Shown one piece after another: positions 53,357 to 61,685 of a DNA stretch of 64,000 nucleotides (position 1 is the first letter of the stretch; every line of letters begins with the position of its first letter). The DNA is taken from contig NZ_JAHZMP010000001.1 in the NCBI RefSeq assembly GCF_020748465.1, forward strand, positions 620,001 through 684,000. Direction: 5' to 3'. A program made the translations under genes and the position numbers. The notes under the pieces were generated by a model. That model worked only from the letters and a program-made list of their open reading frames with translations, was not told where the DNA came from and made no database searches. Source of the DNA: Terrisporobacter mayombei. Lineage in GTDB: Bacteria > Bacillota > Clostridia > Peptostreptococcales > Peptostreptococcaceae.

Positions 53357-54346
53357 TTGAATTTAATTGATATATATAGCAAGGATTTTCCTGTTTTCAT
53401 AAAGGAATTAATAAATACGACTGAATTTAAAAGACTTAGCAATGTGGGTATGAACTGTGGATGTGAATATACTAGTTTTCCCATATTTTCAAAGGGTAAG
53501 AATTATACTAGATATAATCATAGTATAGGAGTTTCGCTTATAATTTGGCATTTTACAAAGGATATAAAACAATCTATAGCAGGTCTTTTGCACGATATTA
53601 GCTCTCCTGTATTTGCTCATGTAATTGACTTTTTAAATGGAGATCATGAAACACAAGAATCTACAGAAGAAAAAACGGAAGAAATTATAGAAAACTCCAT
53701 AGAAATTCAAGAAATATTAAAGAAATATAATTTAAGCACTAAAGATGTGTATGACTATCACATGTATCCCATTGCAGACAATAATTCTCCTCTTCTTTCT
53801 GCAGACAGATTGGAATACACCTTAGGTAATGCTTTTTACTATGGTTTTAAATCTATGGAAGAAATAAGAGATATGTATGATGATTTAGTAGTAAGTATAA
53901 ATGAATTTGGACAGAGTGAAATTTCATTTAGTACTTTAGATAAAGCTATAGAGTTCACATCTGTATCTATTGAAAACTCTAAAGTATATACTTGTAATAC
54001 AGATAGATTCTCTATGCAATACTTAGCTGATTTATTAAAATTGGCAATAAAAAAAAGAGTTATAAGCATGAAGGATTTATATACTGTAGAAGACGAGGTT
54101 ATTGCTAAATTAAAAAAAGATAAAGAATTAAAATCTAAGTGGAATGATTTTACAAATCTTTCTCAAATATTTACTAGCAAAGAAAAACCTGAATGTGGAT
54201 ATTGGGTTAACATTCCTGCAAAAAAAAGATATATAAACCCTCAAGTAGTTTCTAAAGGAAGAGTTTCAATTTTGTCTGAAAATTTATCAAAAGAAATAGA
54301 TAATTTCTTAAATGTTGATTTTAATATTTGGTTAAGTGGAAAATAA
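53357..54346 (+). CDS. HD-domain phosphohydrolase-like protein
   Basis: A 329-residue protein of the dNTPase/HD class: RYNHSIGVSLIIWHFTKDIK, IAGLLHDISSPVFAHVIDFL (HD metal pair, about 74-93), then HMYPIADNNSPLLSADRLEY with a late aspartate. The H...HD...D pattern is complete. No membrane or signal segments. The start is TTG at 53357 with AAAGGAGGT 7 bases upstream. The substrate (nucleotide or RNA) is unknown. It diverges from the PBP gene and carries its own terminator. Confidence 0.87.
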   Translation: MNLIDIYSKDFPVFIKELINTTEFKRLSNVGMNCGCEYTSFPIFSKGKNYTRYNHSIGVSLIIWHFTKDIKQSIAGLLHDISSPVFAHVIDFLNGDHETQESTEEKTEEIIENSIEIQEILKKYNLSTKDVYDYHMYPIADNNSPLLSADRLEYTLGNAFYYGFKSMEEIRDMYDDLVVSINEFGQSEISFSTLDKAIEFTSVSIENSKVYTCNTDRFSMQYLADLLKLAIKKRVISMKDLYTVEDEVIAKLKKDKELKSKWNDFTNLSQIFTSKEKPECGYWVNIPAKKRYINPQVVSKGRVSILSENLSKEIDNFLNVDFNIWLSGK

Positions 54347-54349
54347 AAT

Positions 54350-54385
54350 TTTTAAGGTGGTAACATTTTTGTTACCACCTTTTAA
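54350..54385 (+). terminator. terminator after the HD-domain gene
   Basis: AAGGTGGTAAC (54354-54364) pairs perfectly with GTTACCACCTT (54371-54381), loop ATTTTT, then T-rich sequence. Confidence 0.92.
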
Positions 54386-54447
54386 TAAAAACAAAGAAGT
54401 TTTAATTTTAAATATACTATTTTATAATACATAATTATAATTAAAAA

Positions 54448-54966
54448 TTATTGCGTAGAATGTTTATTTAAATATCCACCTTTAAAATGCGCCAATTCAA
54501 AGGATATTATAAAGGCTTCTGGCTCTAATTGTTCAGTTATTTTAATAACTTCTTTCTCTCTTATTCTATGAGTCATAACTTCTAATCTATATCTTGTTTC
54601 ATTATTTCTACCTTTTCCTTCAAGTTTTGTTACTCCAAATTTATGACCTCTTAATATATTTATTAAATCATCATTTTCCTTCGTTAAATTAATTTGCACT
54701 ACTCTATATCCTATAGCAAGTTTCTTTTCTAATTTTCCTCCTAAGTATACCCCTATAGCATAACCGAAAACATAAGCCACAATATTATATATGTTAGTTA
54801 AATCAGAAAATACAATTCCTAAACTTACAATATAAATTATTCCTTCTACAAATGCTGCGAAAGGAGCTTTTTTGTCTTCACCTTTTACAACAAGCACCGT
54901 TCTAAGAGATAAAACAGGTACATATATTAGCTGTAAAACAAATATTAGTATAACTTTAGTAATCAT
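54448..54966 (-). CDS. UPF0316 / DUF5698 membrane protein
   Basis: A 172-residue protein of the UPF0316 family: three N-terminal helices (VILIFVLQLIYVPVLSLRTV; AAFVEGIIYIVSLGIVF; IYNIVAYVFGYAIGVYLGGK) followed by a soluble DUF2179-like domain (VVQINLTKENDDLINILRG; GRNNETRYRLEVMTHR). Function unknown. GGAGG 5 bases before the ATG at 54966 sets the start. Transcribed alone, converging on the HD gene. Confidence 0.9.
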   Translation of the reverse strand: MITKVILIFVLQLIYVPVLSLRTVLVVKGEDKKAPFAAFVEGIIYIVSLGIVFSDLTNIYNIVAYVFGYAIGVYLGGKLEKKLAIGYRVVQINLTKENDDLINILRGHKFGVTKLEGKGRNNETRYRLEVMTHRIREKEVIKITEQLEPEAFIISFELAHFKGGYLNKHSTQ

Positions 54967-55070
54967 AAGGCCTCCATAAATTCCCATCTAGTTATTAATA
55001 TAATTTAAAATTATATAAAATGTCTCAACCATATCATTATTTTTTAATTTTTCTTTATTTTCACAAAATT

Positions 55071-55679
55071 TCAGTTAGAATACATTTCTATAATTATCAT
55101 TCCCCCCTTCTCTTCATATCCTGTATTCCATAATTCTTTAAATGAAATCCAGTTATAGCCACCATAAGTAGCTATTTTTATTGATAATTCATTGTCAGTT
55201 TTTTCATATCCAACAATTAAAAACCAATGCCACACAAGTTCTTTTAACTGTGCATTTTTATGCTTTAATAAAAGAAAGGGTATTGGTATGTCTTTATTTA
55301 TTTGATTTATAATTACTTTTTCTCCGTCAAATAATGAGTTATCTCCAGAAAACGCTGTCATCTTTATTTCTTTGTCATTAACATCTTCTAGATATTTTCC
55401 AAACCCATCTATATATAATTGTAAAGTATTAATTCCTGTCATTCTTGGACGAAGATATGGTTTCATAATATGTGAGAATTTTATATAATCTGCTTTTTTT
55501 AAGTAACTTACATCAAATGGATATAAGTGCTCACTATTTTTAAGTATGTTTAAATAAACACATAAATCGCAGGCTGTAACGGCTGCACAACCTCCTAATT
55601 TCATCATGGGATCTATAAACCAATTTTGATTTCCACCATAATGATCATCTATATTAAAATATGTTAATTCTTTTTTCAT
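55071..55679 (-). CDS. C39-like (papain-fold) cysteine peptidase family protein
   Basis: A 202-residue protein: MKLGGCAAVTACDLCVYLNI carries the GGCAA nucleophile block near residue 31, VWHWFLIVGYEKTDNELSIK supplies the catalytic histidine (about 150), and ATYGGYNWISFKELWNTGY resembles the Asn/Gly end of peptidase_C39_2 proteins. There is no signal peptide or membrane segment, so it is predicted cytoplasmic, unlike exported C39 bacteriocin processors. AAAGGAAAT precedes the ATG. Its substrate is unknown; no bacteriocin transporter is adjacent. Confidence 0.75.
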   Translation of the reverse strand: MKKELTYFNIDDHYGGNQNWFIDPMMKLGGCAAVTACDLCVYLNILKNSEHLYPFDVSYLKKADYIKFSHIMKPYLRPRMTGINTLQLYIDGFGKYLEDVNDKEIKMTAFSGDNSLFDGEKVIINQINKDIPIPFLLLKHKNAQLKELVWHWFLIVGYEKTDNELSIKIATYGGYNWISFKELWNTGYEEKGGMIIIEMYSN

Positions 55680-55792
55680 AGTTAGTATTTCCTTTCAAAT
55701 ATCATCCCCTCAAGTACATATTAGCACCTTTAATATTATATTAAAACTAAAAGTGTATATTAAAATTCCTACATATTTATACAGTATAATTA

Positions 55793-55838
55793 AAAAAGCC
55801 TTAGAGGTTGTTAAATTACCAACTTCTAAGGCTTTTTA
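55793..55838 (-). terminator. terminator after purH
   Basis: AAAAAGCCTTAGAGGTTG pairs with CAACTTCTAAGGCTTTTT (two mismatch/wobble positions), followed by U-rich sequence on the minus strand. Confidence 0.9.
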
Positions 55839-55846
55839 TTTATATT

Positions 55847-57025
55847 TTAATGATGGAATAACCTGATTCCTGTAAATGCCATAATCATATTATATTTATC
55901 ACAACATTCTATAACAAGATCATCTCTTAATGATCCTCCTGGTTGTGCTATATATTTAACTCCACTTTTGTATGCTCTTTCAATATTATCTGAGAAAGGG
56001 AAAAATGCATATGAACCTAAAGTTACATTTTCATTTTTTTCAATCCATGTTCTTTTTTCTTCTCTAGTAAATACTTTTGGCTTTGTTTTAAATATATTTT
56101 GCCATTTTCCTTCAGCAAGAACATCCTCATACTCATCACATATATATACATCAATGGCGTTATCTCTTTCCGCGCGACTAAGTGTGTCAATAAACTCAAG
56201 GTCAAAAACTTGTGGTGATTGACGAAGATACCAATTATCAGCTTTCTGTCCTGCCAATCTTGTACAATGAACTCTTGATTGTTGACCGGCTCCAACACCT
56301 ATAGTTTGACCATTTTTCACATAGCAAACTGAATTAGACTGTGTATATTTAAGTGTAATAAGAGCTATTTTCATGTCCATAAGCGCTGACTTTGCAATTT
56401 GATTATTTTTAGTTACAACATTTGATAAAAGCTCATCATTAATGCTAAGTTCATTTCTACCTTGTTCAAAAGTAATTCCATATACTTGCTTTTTCTCAAT
56501 AGGATTTGGAACATAAGATGAATCTATTTGTATAATATTATACTTACCCTTCTTTTTACTTTTAAGTATTTCTAAAGCTTCTTTAGAATAAGCTGGAGCT
56601 ATAACTCCAGCTGAAACTTCTCTTTGGATAATCCTAGCAGTGTGAATATCACACTCATCTGACAATGCAATAAAATCACCATAAGAGGACATTCTATCAG
56701 CTCCCCTGGCTCTAGCATAAGCACTGGCAAGGGGTGATAATTTTCCCAGACCATCTATCCAGTATATTTTAGAAAGTGTGTCATCTAGTGGTAGTCCAAC
56801 TGCTGCACCCGCTGGTGACACATGTTTAAAAGAAGCGGCGGCAGGAAGTTCTGTAGCTTCTTTTAATTCCTTTACTAACTGCCAACCATTAAGTGCATCA
56901 AGAAAGTTAATATACCCTGGATTGCCGTTTAATACAGTGACAGGTAAATCCTTGTTTTCTTCTGTAAATATTCTTGATGGTTTTTGATTTGGATTGCATC
57001 CATATTTTAATGATATTTCCTTCAT
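55847..57025 (-). CDS. purH: AICAR transformylase, stand-alone (PurH formyltransferase domain only)
   Basis: Transfers the formyl group of 10-formyl-THF to AICAR, the penultimate step of IMP synthesis. The 392-residue protein has only the AICARFT domain: ISLKYGCNPNQKPSRIFTEE, PAAASFKHVSPAGAAVGLPL (Lys-His catalytic pair), ALITLKYTQSNSVCYVKNGQ and GVGAGQQSRVHCTRLAGQKA, then KYIAQPGGSLRDDLVIECCD. The N-terminal MGS-like IMP cyclohydrolase half of classical PurH (about 520 residues) is missing. This shorter form exists in some Clostridia, so IMP closure needs another enzyme. GGGAGGT precedes the ATG. A ZTP riboswitch lies upstream. Confidence 0.93.
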   Translation of the reverse strand: MKEISLKYGCNPNQKPSRIFTEENKDLPVTVLNGNPGYINFLDALNGWQLVKELKEATELPAAASFKHVSPAGAAVGLPLDDTLSKIYWIDGLGKLSPLASAYARARGADRMSSYGDFIALSDECDIHTARIIQREVSAGVIAPAYSKEALEILKSKKKGKYNIIQIDSSYVPNPIEKKQVYGITFEQGRNELSINDELLSNVVTKNNQIAKSALMDMKIALITLKYTQSNSVCYVKNGQTIGVGAGQQSRVHCTRLAGQKADNWYLRQSPQVFDLEFIDTLSRAERDNAIDVYICDEYEDVLAEGKWQNIFKTKPKVFTREEKRTWIEKNENVTLGSYAFFPFSDNIERAYKSGVKYIAQPGGSLRDDLVIECCDKYNMIMAFTGIRLFHH

Positions 57026-57075
57026 AGTAATACCTCCCTATATTTTACTTGCATCCATGGTAAGTTTTACTGCAT

Positions 57076-57190
57076 AAAAAACGCCTGGACGCATTTATTA
57101 ATGCTGCCCAGACGGTCGACTAATCCTTATTAATACACTCCCTGTAGGTAATCCTACTCAGGTAACACCTGTTTCCGTCAGTTGTGTATC
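57076..57190 (-). promoter_or_regulatory. ZTP (pfl) riboswitch with terminator, upstream of purH
   Basis: On the minus strand the leader reads P1 ATACAC (57184-57189) with its partner GTGTAT, the conserved ACTGACGGAAACAGGTG block, and the 3-prime element CCGTCTGGGC (revcomp of 57105-57114). GACGG of the first block can pair with CCGTC of the last, the ZTP pseudoknot, changed from the usual GGCG/CGCC by a compensating pair. The same 3-prime element is the left arm of a terminator hairpin (57081-57114) with a U-tail, so ligand (ZMP/ZTP, the AICAR substrate) should prevent termination and switch purH on. Confidence 0.9.
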
Positions 57191-57262
57191 TAATAATAAT
57201 GATAGTTGAAATATTTTTATACTGAAATATAAAACATTAGTTCTATTTATAAATTACTATAT

Positions 57263-57904
57263 TTAATTTTCTTTAATATTATAAATAACCGGTTTATGTA
57301 GTATTATATATCTTTCAATTATATTCATTACTTCGTATATCCATTGTAGTTCATTAGTTTTTTCTTCATTTTCTAATATCATCTTTTTAATTAAATCTGT
57401 TTTATACAATTTGCCCCAAATAACATTTTTTACTCTTTCATTTATATTTAATTCTTCCATTAAATATTTATTATCTAATATTAATCCTTCACCATCTTCT
57501 TCAATATATTTATCATCGTATAATAATTTATCAAAATATACATCATATGAATCTACTTGTATTGCATCTGATTTGTATTTTTCTTGTTTTTCTACCATAA
57601 GGCTTATCATATTTTTGTCTAACCAGCTATCCTTACTATCAACATATAACATATATTGGCCTGTTGCATATTCTGTTGCATAATTTATGGCCTCACAAAG
57701 TTTGCTCCTTTCCATATTAAGCAATCTAATTCTTTTATCAAATCGAACATAACCTATAGCAATTTTCTTTGAATTATCCGTACTACCACTATCAACTAGT
57801 ATTATTTCCATATTTGTATATGTTTGATTTCTAATACTATCTAAACACCTATTTAAATTTTCTTCTGCATTATATATTGGTACTATCACACTAACTTTGT
57901 ACAT
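57263..57904 (-). CDS. family 2 glycosyltransferase, short
   Basis: A 213-residue GT-A-fold enzyme: MYKVSVIVPIYNAEENLNRC, CLDSIRNQTYTNMEIILVDS and GSTDNSKKIAIGYVRFD cover the nucleotide-sugar site. The metal DxD region reads MLYVDSKDSWLDKNMISLM: the usual DSDD is DSKD, so one acidic position is replaced by lysine. It ends soon after the acceptor domain begins, shorter than most GT2 enzymes, and has no membrane anchor. GGGGGGAGAG precedes the ATG at 57904. It is a single gene with no sugar-pathway neighbours. Donor and acceptor unknown. Confidence 0.85.
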   Translation of the reverse strand: MYKVSVIVPIYNAEENLNRCLDSIRNQTYTNMEIILVDSGSTDNSKKIAIGYVRFDKRIRLLNMERSKLCEAINYATEYATGQYMLYVDSKDSWLDKNMISLMVEKQEKYKSDAIQVDSYDVYFDKLLYDDKYIEEDGEGLILDNKYLMEELNINERVKNVIWGKLYKTDLIKKMILENEEKTNELQWIYEVMNIIERYIILHKPVIYNIKEN

Positions 57905-57951
57905 ATTCTCTCCCCCCATAGATTACCTTGTACATTTTTCATTTGTTGCAT

Positions 57952-57989
57952 ATTAAAAATATTAACTCCCCATAATTAATATTTTTAAT
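57952..57989 (-). promoter_or_regulatory. 14-bp leader hairpin with purine-rich loop before the glycosyltransferase
   Basis: ATTAAAAATATTAA (57952-57965) and TTAATATTTTTAAT (57976-57989) are perfectly complementary; on the minus strand the 10-base loop reads TTATGGGGAG, exposing a Shine-Dalgarno-like GGGGAG. It lies in the untranslated leader, about 50 bases before the start codon, and has no U-tail. Confidence 0.6.
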
Positions 57990-58005
57990 ACTATCATATA
58001 ATAAT

Positions 58006-58071
58006 ACTATCTATAGATAGTTTCATATTATACAAAAGTATTATTTTTGCTTATCATATGTAAATTTACAT
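58006..58071 (-). promoter_or_regulatory. promoter with two palindromes upstream of the glycosyltransferase
   Basis: A TATAAT box (58027-58032, minus strand) is flanked by two perfect palindromes: a 16-bp ACTATCTATAGATAGT at 58006-58021, over the expected start site, and a 14-bp ATGTAAATTTACAT at 58058-58071, just upstream of the weak -35 region (GATAAG). The rest of 57920-58205 is AT-rich with nothing else I can name. Confidence 0.55.
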
Positions 58072-58207
58072 TTTTGTCTACTTATAATAAATTCTTTATT
58101 TTACTTTGCATACCTTGTTATTTTAATTATATTTTTCCTCTGAAATTCTTCATAAAGCGATAAACTACCTTATAATAATAAGCATTTATAGTTTATAACC
58201 AAAATTA

Positions 58208-58247
58208 AAATAAGAGAGCTTATTTATTAACAAGCTCTCTTATTTAC
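58208..58247 (-). terminator. terminator after the ABC ATPase gene
   Basis: AATAAGAGAGCTT (58209-58221) pairs with AAGCTCTCTTATT (58232-58244); the minus strand continues UUUUAAUUUU. Confidence 0.88.
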
Positions 58248-58299
58248 GCAAATAAATGCGCAATATTTTTATATTTTTCAATTAGCTTTTCATTATATA

Positions 58300-58962
58300 C
58301 TAAGCAACATTACCATCTTTTATAGTTATAACCTTGTCTGCCATTTGGGCTATCTCATTATTATGAGTTATCATAATCAAAGTTTGTCCAAATTCACTTA
58401 CACATTTTTTTAGCAAGTCCATAACTTCATTAGTAGTTTTTGTGTCTAAATTTCCTGTAGGCTCATCTGCAAATATAATTTCCGGTTTATTTGCAAGAGC
58501 TCTAGCAATGGCAACTCTTTGTTGTTGCCCTCCACTTAGCTCATTTGGAAATTTATTTATCTTGTCTTTTAATCCTAGAATACTAATAAGACTATCTATA
58601 TATTTTTTATCTATTTTTTTATTATCTATATTTATAGGAAGTACTATGTTTTCATAAATATTAACTACTGGTATTAAGTTAAAACTTTGAAAAATAAATC
58701 CAAACTTTTCTATTCTTAATTTTGATAATTTATCTTCTGACAACTTGGATATATCTTGATCATTAAGAAGTACTTTTCCACTTGTAATACTATCTAACCC
58801 GGCCATACAGTGAAGTAATGTACTTTTTCCACTTCCACTTGGACCTATTATTGTGGTAAACTTTCCTTTTTCAAAAGACAAATTAATATTATTTAAAGCC
58901 TGTACTTTATTCTCACCTTTTCCATATGTTTTGCTTAAATTTATTACATCTAATATACTCAT
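58300..58962 (-). CDS. ABC transporter ATP-binding protein (MacB/LolD type)
   Basis: A 220-residue ATPase paralogous to 43822-44499: Walker A GPSGSGKSTLLHCMAG, Q-loop FQSFNLIPVV, signature LSGGQQQRVAIARAL, Walker B EIIFADEPTGNLD and switch MITHNNEIAQ. GGGAGATGATG precedes the ATG at 58962; the alternative at 58983 lies inside the end of the permease gene. The permease stop (58976) is 13 bases before, so both come from one mRNA. In this pair the permease is upstream, the reverse of the 41-44 kb cassette. Confidence 0.94.
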   Translation of the reverse strand: MSILDVINLSKTYGKGENKVQALNNINLSFEKGKFTTIIGPSGSGKSTLLHCMAGLDSITSGKVLLNDQDISKLSEDKLSKLRIEKFGFIFQSFNLIPVVNIYENIVLPINIDNKKIDKKYIDSLISILGLKDKINKFPNELSGGQQQRVAIARALANKPEIIFADEPTGNLDTKTTNEVMDLLKKCVSEFGQTLIMITHNNEIAQMADKVITIKDGNVA

Positions 58963-58975
58963 ATCATCATCTCCC

Positions 58976-61534
58976 TTAGTCATTTATTCTCAGTCCTTCT
59001 ACTATACTTAGCTTAATTATTTTATTTCTTGATAAATAAGTTGCCAATAAGCACATTACTATTGTAGATATTCCAAATTGAAGTATTTCATTTATTGGTA
59101 TATTATATGACATGCTATTTTCTATACCTAGGCCTTCAGCTCTTATACTATTTACCATATAAATAAATTTAGAATAACTTAAGGTAGCTACTACAGATGA
59201 TACTAATATGCTAAATAAGGCATATATCATACTTTCCTTTACTATCATTTTCTTAATATTTTTCATGCTCATACCAATCGCCCTAAGTGTTGCTAATTCT
59301 TTTATTCTCAACATAATATTAGTTTTAATTATACATATTATATTTATGGAAGATATTATAAGTGTAAGAATTACAGATACTAACACTTCCTTTTTATTTT
59401 CTTCTGATTGCTCTTTAAAGCTACTTTCATATTTATATTTACTTTCTATTTCCTTAAAAGAAGAACCCTTTGTTAATTTATCTAGAGCTTTATTTACTTC
59501 CTCATCTTTTCCATCTTCTAACTTTATTGATATTTTGTTGTAGTCTTTTATATTAGTTATATTTTTCAAATCATCTTCATTTATAATCACTTGAGCTAAA
59601 TAACCTAAGCCTCCATCTTGAGTTATAACATAATCTTTATCTAACAAGCCACTAACTTTAACTTTTATATTTTTATATTCCAATTTACCATTACTCTTTA
59701 CAGGTACTTTTATATCAATTACGTCACCCACTTTAACTTTCTTTAAAGCCTTTGCATTATTTGTACTTTGCATAGGCGAGTAAAAATAATTTGAAACTAG
59801 AGCCCTTGGATAGTCTTCTTTTTTTTTCTCATAAATATTGCTACCTTCTTCTATATATTTATCTAAACTCCTTATAAAGCTTTTGTTATATCCTTTTACA
59901 CCAGTAATAATTTCTAGATTATTTTGATTATCTTTAGAAGACAGAAAAGGTTTAACATCGTCACTAATGTTGTTTAAGCTAGTTTTTAAATATGCTGTTA
60001 AATTCATACTAGGATAAACTTCTCTTATATTATCAATCTTAGATATCTTATAAATAAGGTTACTGTCATAATTACAATAAGCTTCTTCAGTATTATAAAA
60101 ATTATGTCTTAAAATTACATCAGTATCTCCCATGGCCATAACAGACAGACTACTACTTCCAGAGTTCTCTTCATCATTATTAAAAATTGCCATCTTACTT
60201 ATAAATAGTGATCCTGCTAGACTTATGGAAAGTATGGATAATATAGTTCTACTTTTATTTCTCCACACATTCTTAAATGCCATTTCACCAGTTAATCCAA
60301 ATATTTTTCTAATTAATTTATGATAAAACTTATCTTTTCCTTTTTTTGTGTTGTTACTTATATCTCTAATAGCCTCCATAGGACTTATTTTTGAGCCTTT
60401 GTATGTGGAGAAAATACAGGAAATTAAAACTGCAAAAGATGCTAATTCTAATGGTTCCATTATACTTTCTTTGCTTATATAAATATTTTGCTGACTTCCA
60501 TAAATACTACTTATTCCTATTAAAGAAATTACATACCCCAAAGCAAATCCTAGGACTAAACCTAAAATAAGAACAATTAAACTTTGAATAAGTATCATAA
60601 GTTTAATATTTTTCATTCCTATAGCTCTTAATATACCAATTTGCTTTGTCATATCAATTAATATTATATTAAATATGTTGAATATAACTAAAGCTGCTGA
60701 TAACATTGGTATTAGCTTATTTTTTATGCTAAATGTTGTGTTTTTTGACATTTCATAATCATCTAGTGCATTGCTAAGCTGTGTATTTATAATTAAATCC
60801 CCATCATTTAGTTTATACTTTCCTATAATTTCATTAGCCTTAGACATACTAGGAGTTTTTGTATTAAACTTTAAAATACCGCTATGAGTTACAAGTTCTT
60901 TTGGAATAATGTTTTGATTACTTGAAAAATAAGTAAATCCTCTAACATTGTAATATTCATTTCCTTTATAGTAACCTTTATAGTAAGCTTCAGGCTTTTG
61001 AACTATTCCAACTAATTTAAATTTCTTTTTCTTACTATAAATTTGATTTTCATCTTTATTATCCACATAATGTTTTACAACAGTAAAGTCAATTTCTTCA
61101 TTTAATTTATTGTCTAAGTGCATTTCTTTCAATGCTCTTTCCTCTAAAACTATTTCATTTTCATTTTTTGGATAAGTACCATTTATCAATTTATATCCGT
61201 AATTATTAATAAAATCTTCATTGTAAGAATCTAGCTGAATGGATACTCCATTTTTATCTACAATACTTCCTAAATTAATTACATCATGGATTTCTTTTAC
61301 TTCTTTGTCTTTTTCTAATTGATTTGACACACTATCGCTTAAATTCTTGTATTCAGCATGATAATCACCGAAATTTTTATAAGCTTCTTTAATATTTATC
61401 TCACTCTTAGTCTCTGGTATAACGTTTAATGTAAAAATTAGCATTACTGCTAAAGAAATACTTGTTATAAGAGCTAAGCTTTTGCCTTTTGGGCTTTTTA
61501 AATATGACACTGCTAATTTAAAGCTAACTTTCAT
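58976..61534 (-). CDS. FtsX-type ABC transporter permease
   Basis: An 852-residue permease with the same double-FtsX plan: an N-terminal helix (SLALITSISLAVMLIFTLNV), an outer domain to about 265, the first triad (MLSAALVIFNIFNIILIDMT; LMILIQSLIVLILGLVLGFA; SFAVLISCIFSTYKGSKISP), a second half with its own N-helix (RTILSILSISLAGSLFISKM), a long outer domain, and the last triad (VLVSVILTLIISSINIICII; SMIYALFSILVSSVVATLSY; LQFGISTIVMCLLATYLS). GGGAGGC precedes the ATG. It starts the permease-ATPase operon, 150 bases downstream of a GHKL kinase gene, with a leader hairpin between. Confidence 0.92.
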   Translation of the reverse strand: MKVSFKLAVSYLKSPKGKSLALITSISLAVMLIFTLNVIPETKSEINIKEAYKNFGDYHAEYKNLSDSVSNQLEKDKEVKEIHDVINLGSIVDKNGVSIQLDSYNEDFINNYGYKLINGTYPKNENEIVLEERALKEMHLDNKLNEEIDFTVVKHYVDNKDENQIYSKKKKFKLVGIVQKPEAYYKGYYKGNEYYNVRGFTYFSSNQNIIPKELVTHSGILKFNTKTPSMSKANEIIGKYKLNDGDLIINTQLSNALDDYEMSKNTTFSIKNKLIPMLSAALVIFNIFNIILIDMTKQIGILRAIGMKNIKLMILIQSLIVLILGLVLGFALGYVISLIGISSIYGSQQNIYISKESIMEPLELASFAVLISCIFSTYKGSKISPMEAIRDISNNTKKGKDKFYHKLIRKIFGLTGEMAFKNVWRNKSRTILSILSISLAGSLFISKMAIFNNDEENSGSSSLSVMAMGDTDVILRHNFYNTEEAYCNYDSNLIYKISKIDNIREVYPSMNLTAYLKTSLNNISDDVKPFLSSKDNQNNLEIITGVKGYNKSFIRSLDKYIEEGSNIYEKKKEDYPRALVSNYFYSPMQSTNNAKALKKVKVGDVIDIKVPVKSNGKLEYKNIKVKVSGLLDKDYVITQDGGLGYLAQVIINEDDLKNITNIKDYNKISIKLEDGKDEEVNKALDKLTKGSSFKEIESKYKYESSFKEQSEENKKEVLVSVILTLIISSINIICIIKTNIMLRIKELATLRAIGMSMKNIKKMIVKESMIYALFSILVSSVVATLSYSKFIYMVNSIRAEGLGIENSMSYNIPINEILQFGISTIVMCLLATYLSRNKIIKLSIVEGLRIND

Positions 61535-61562
61535 CTTTGCCTCCCAGTTGCTATTTATATAG

Positions 61563-61605
61563 TTAAAGGGTATTACCTTTTACATATAAAAAGATAACAC
61601 CCTTT
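61563..61605 (-). promoter_or_regulatory. leader stem-loop between the GHKL kinase and permease genes
   Basis: AAAGGGTATTACCTTTT pairs with AAAAAGATAACACCCTTT, with a small A/T loop and two mismatches. On the minus strand no U-run follows directly (AACTATAT), so it could be a weak terminator, an attenuator, or an mRNA-stability element. It starts about 30 bases upstream of the permease gene. Confidence 0.5.
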
Positions 61606-61685
61606 GATTTTTTGCTCAATATCTATAGCACAACTGGTATTTTTATTGTTCCAACTGTCATATTCTAATTTTTATAAGGAAAAAT

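Noticed and set aside
56023..56298. Minus-strand ORF of 91 codons inside purH
   Set aside because: It is a +1 frame of the purH coding region with no ribosome site and no family match.
57101..57190. THF or guanidine riboswitch before purH
   Set aside because: The conserved blocks and the pseudoknot pairing fit the ZTP class; the THF and guanidine-I core motifs are absent.
61615..61650. 12-codon ORF MTVGTIKIPVVL between kinase and permease as a signal peptide
   Set aside because: No ribosome site, too short for known AgrD-like precursors, no leader or processing motif.
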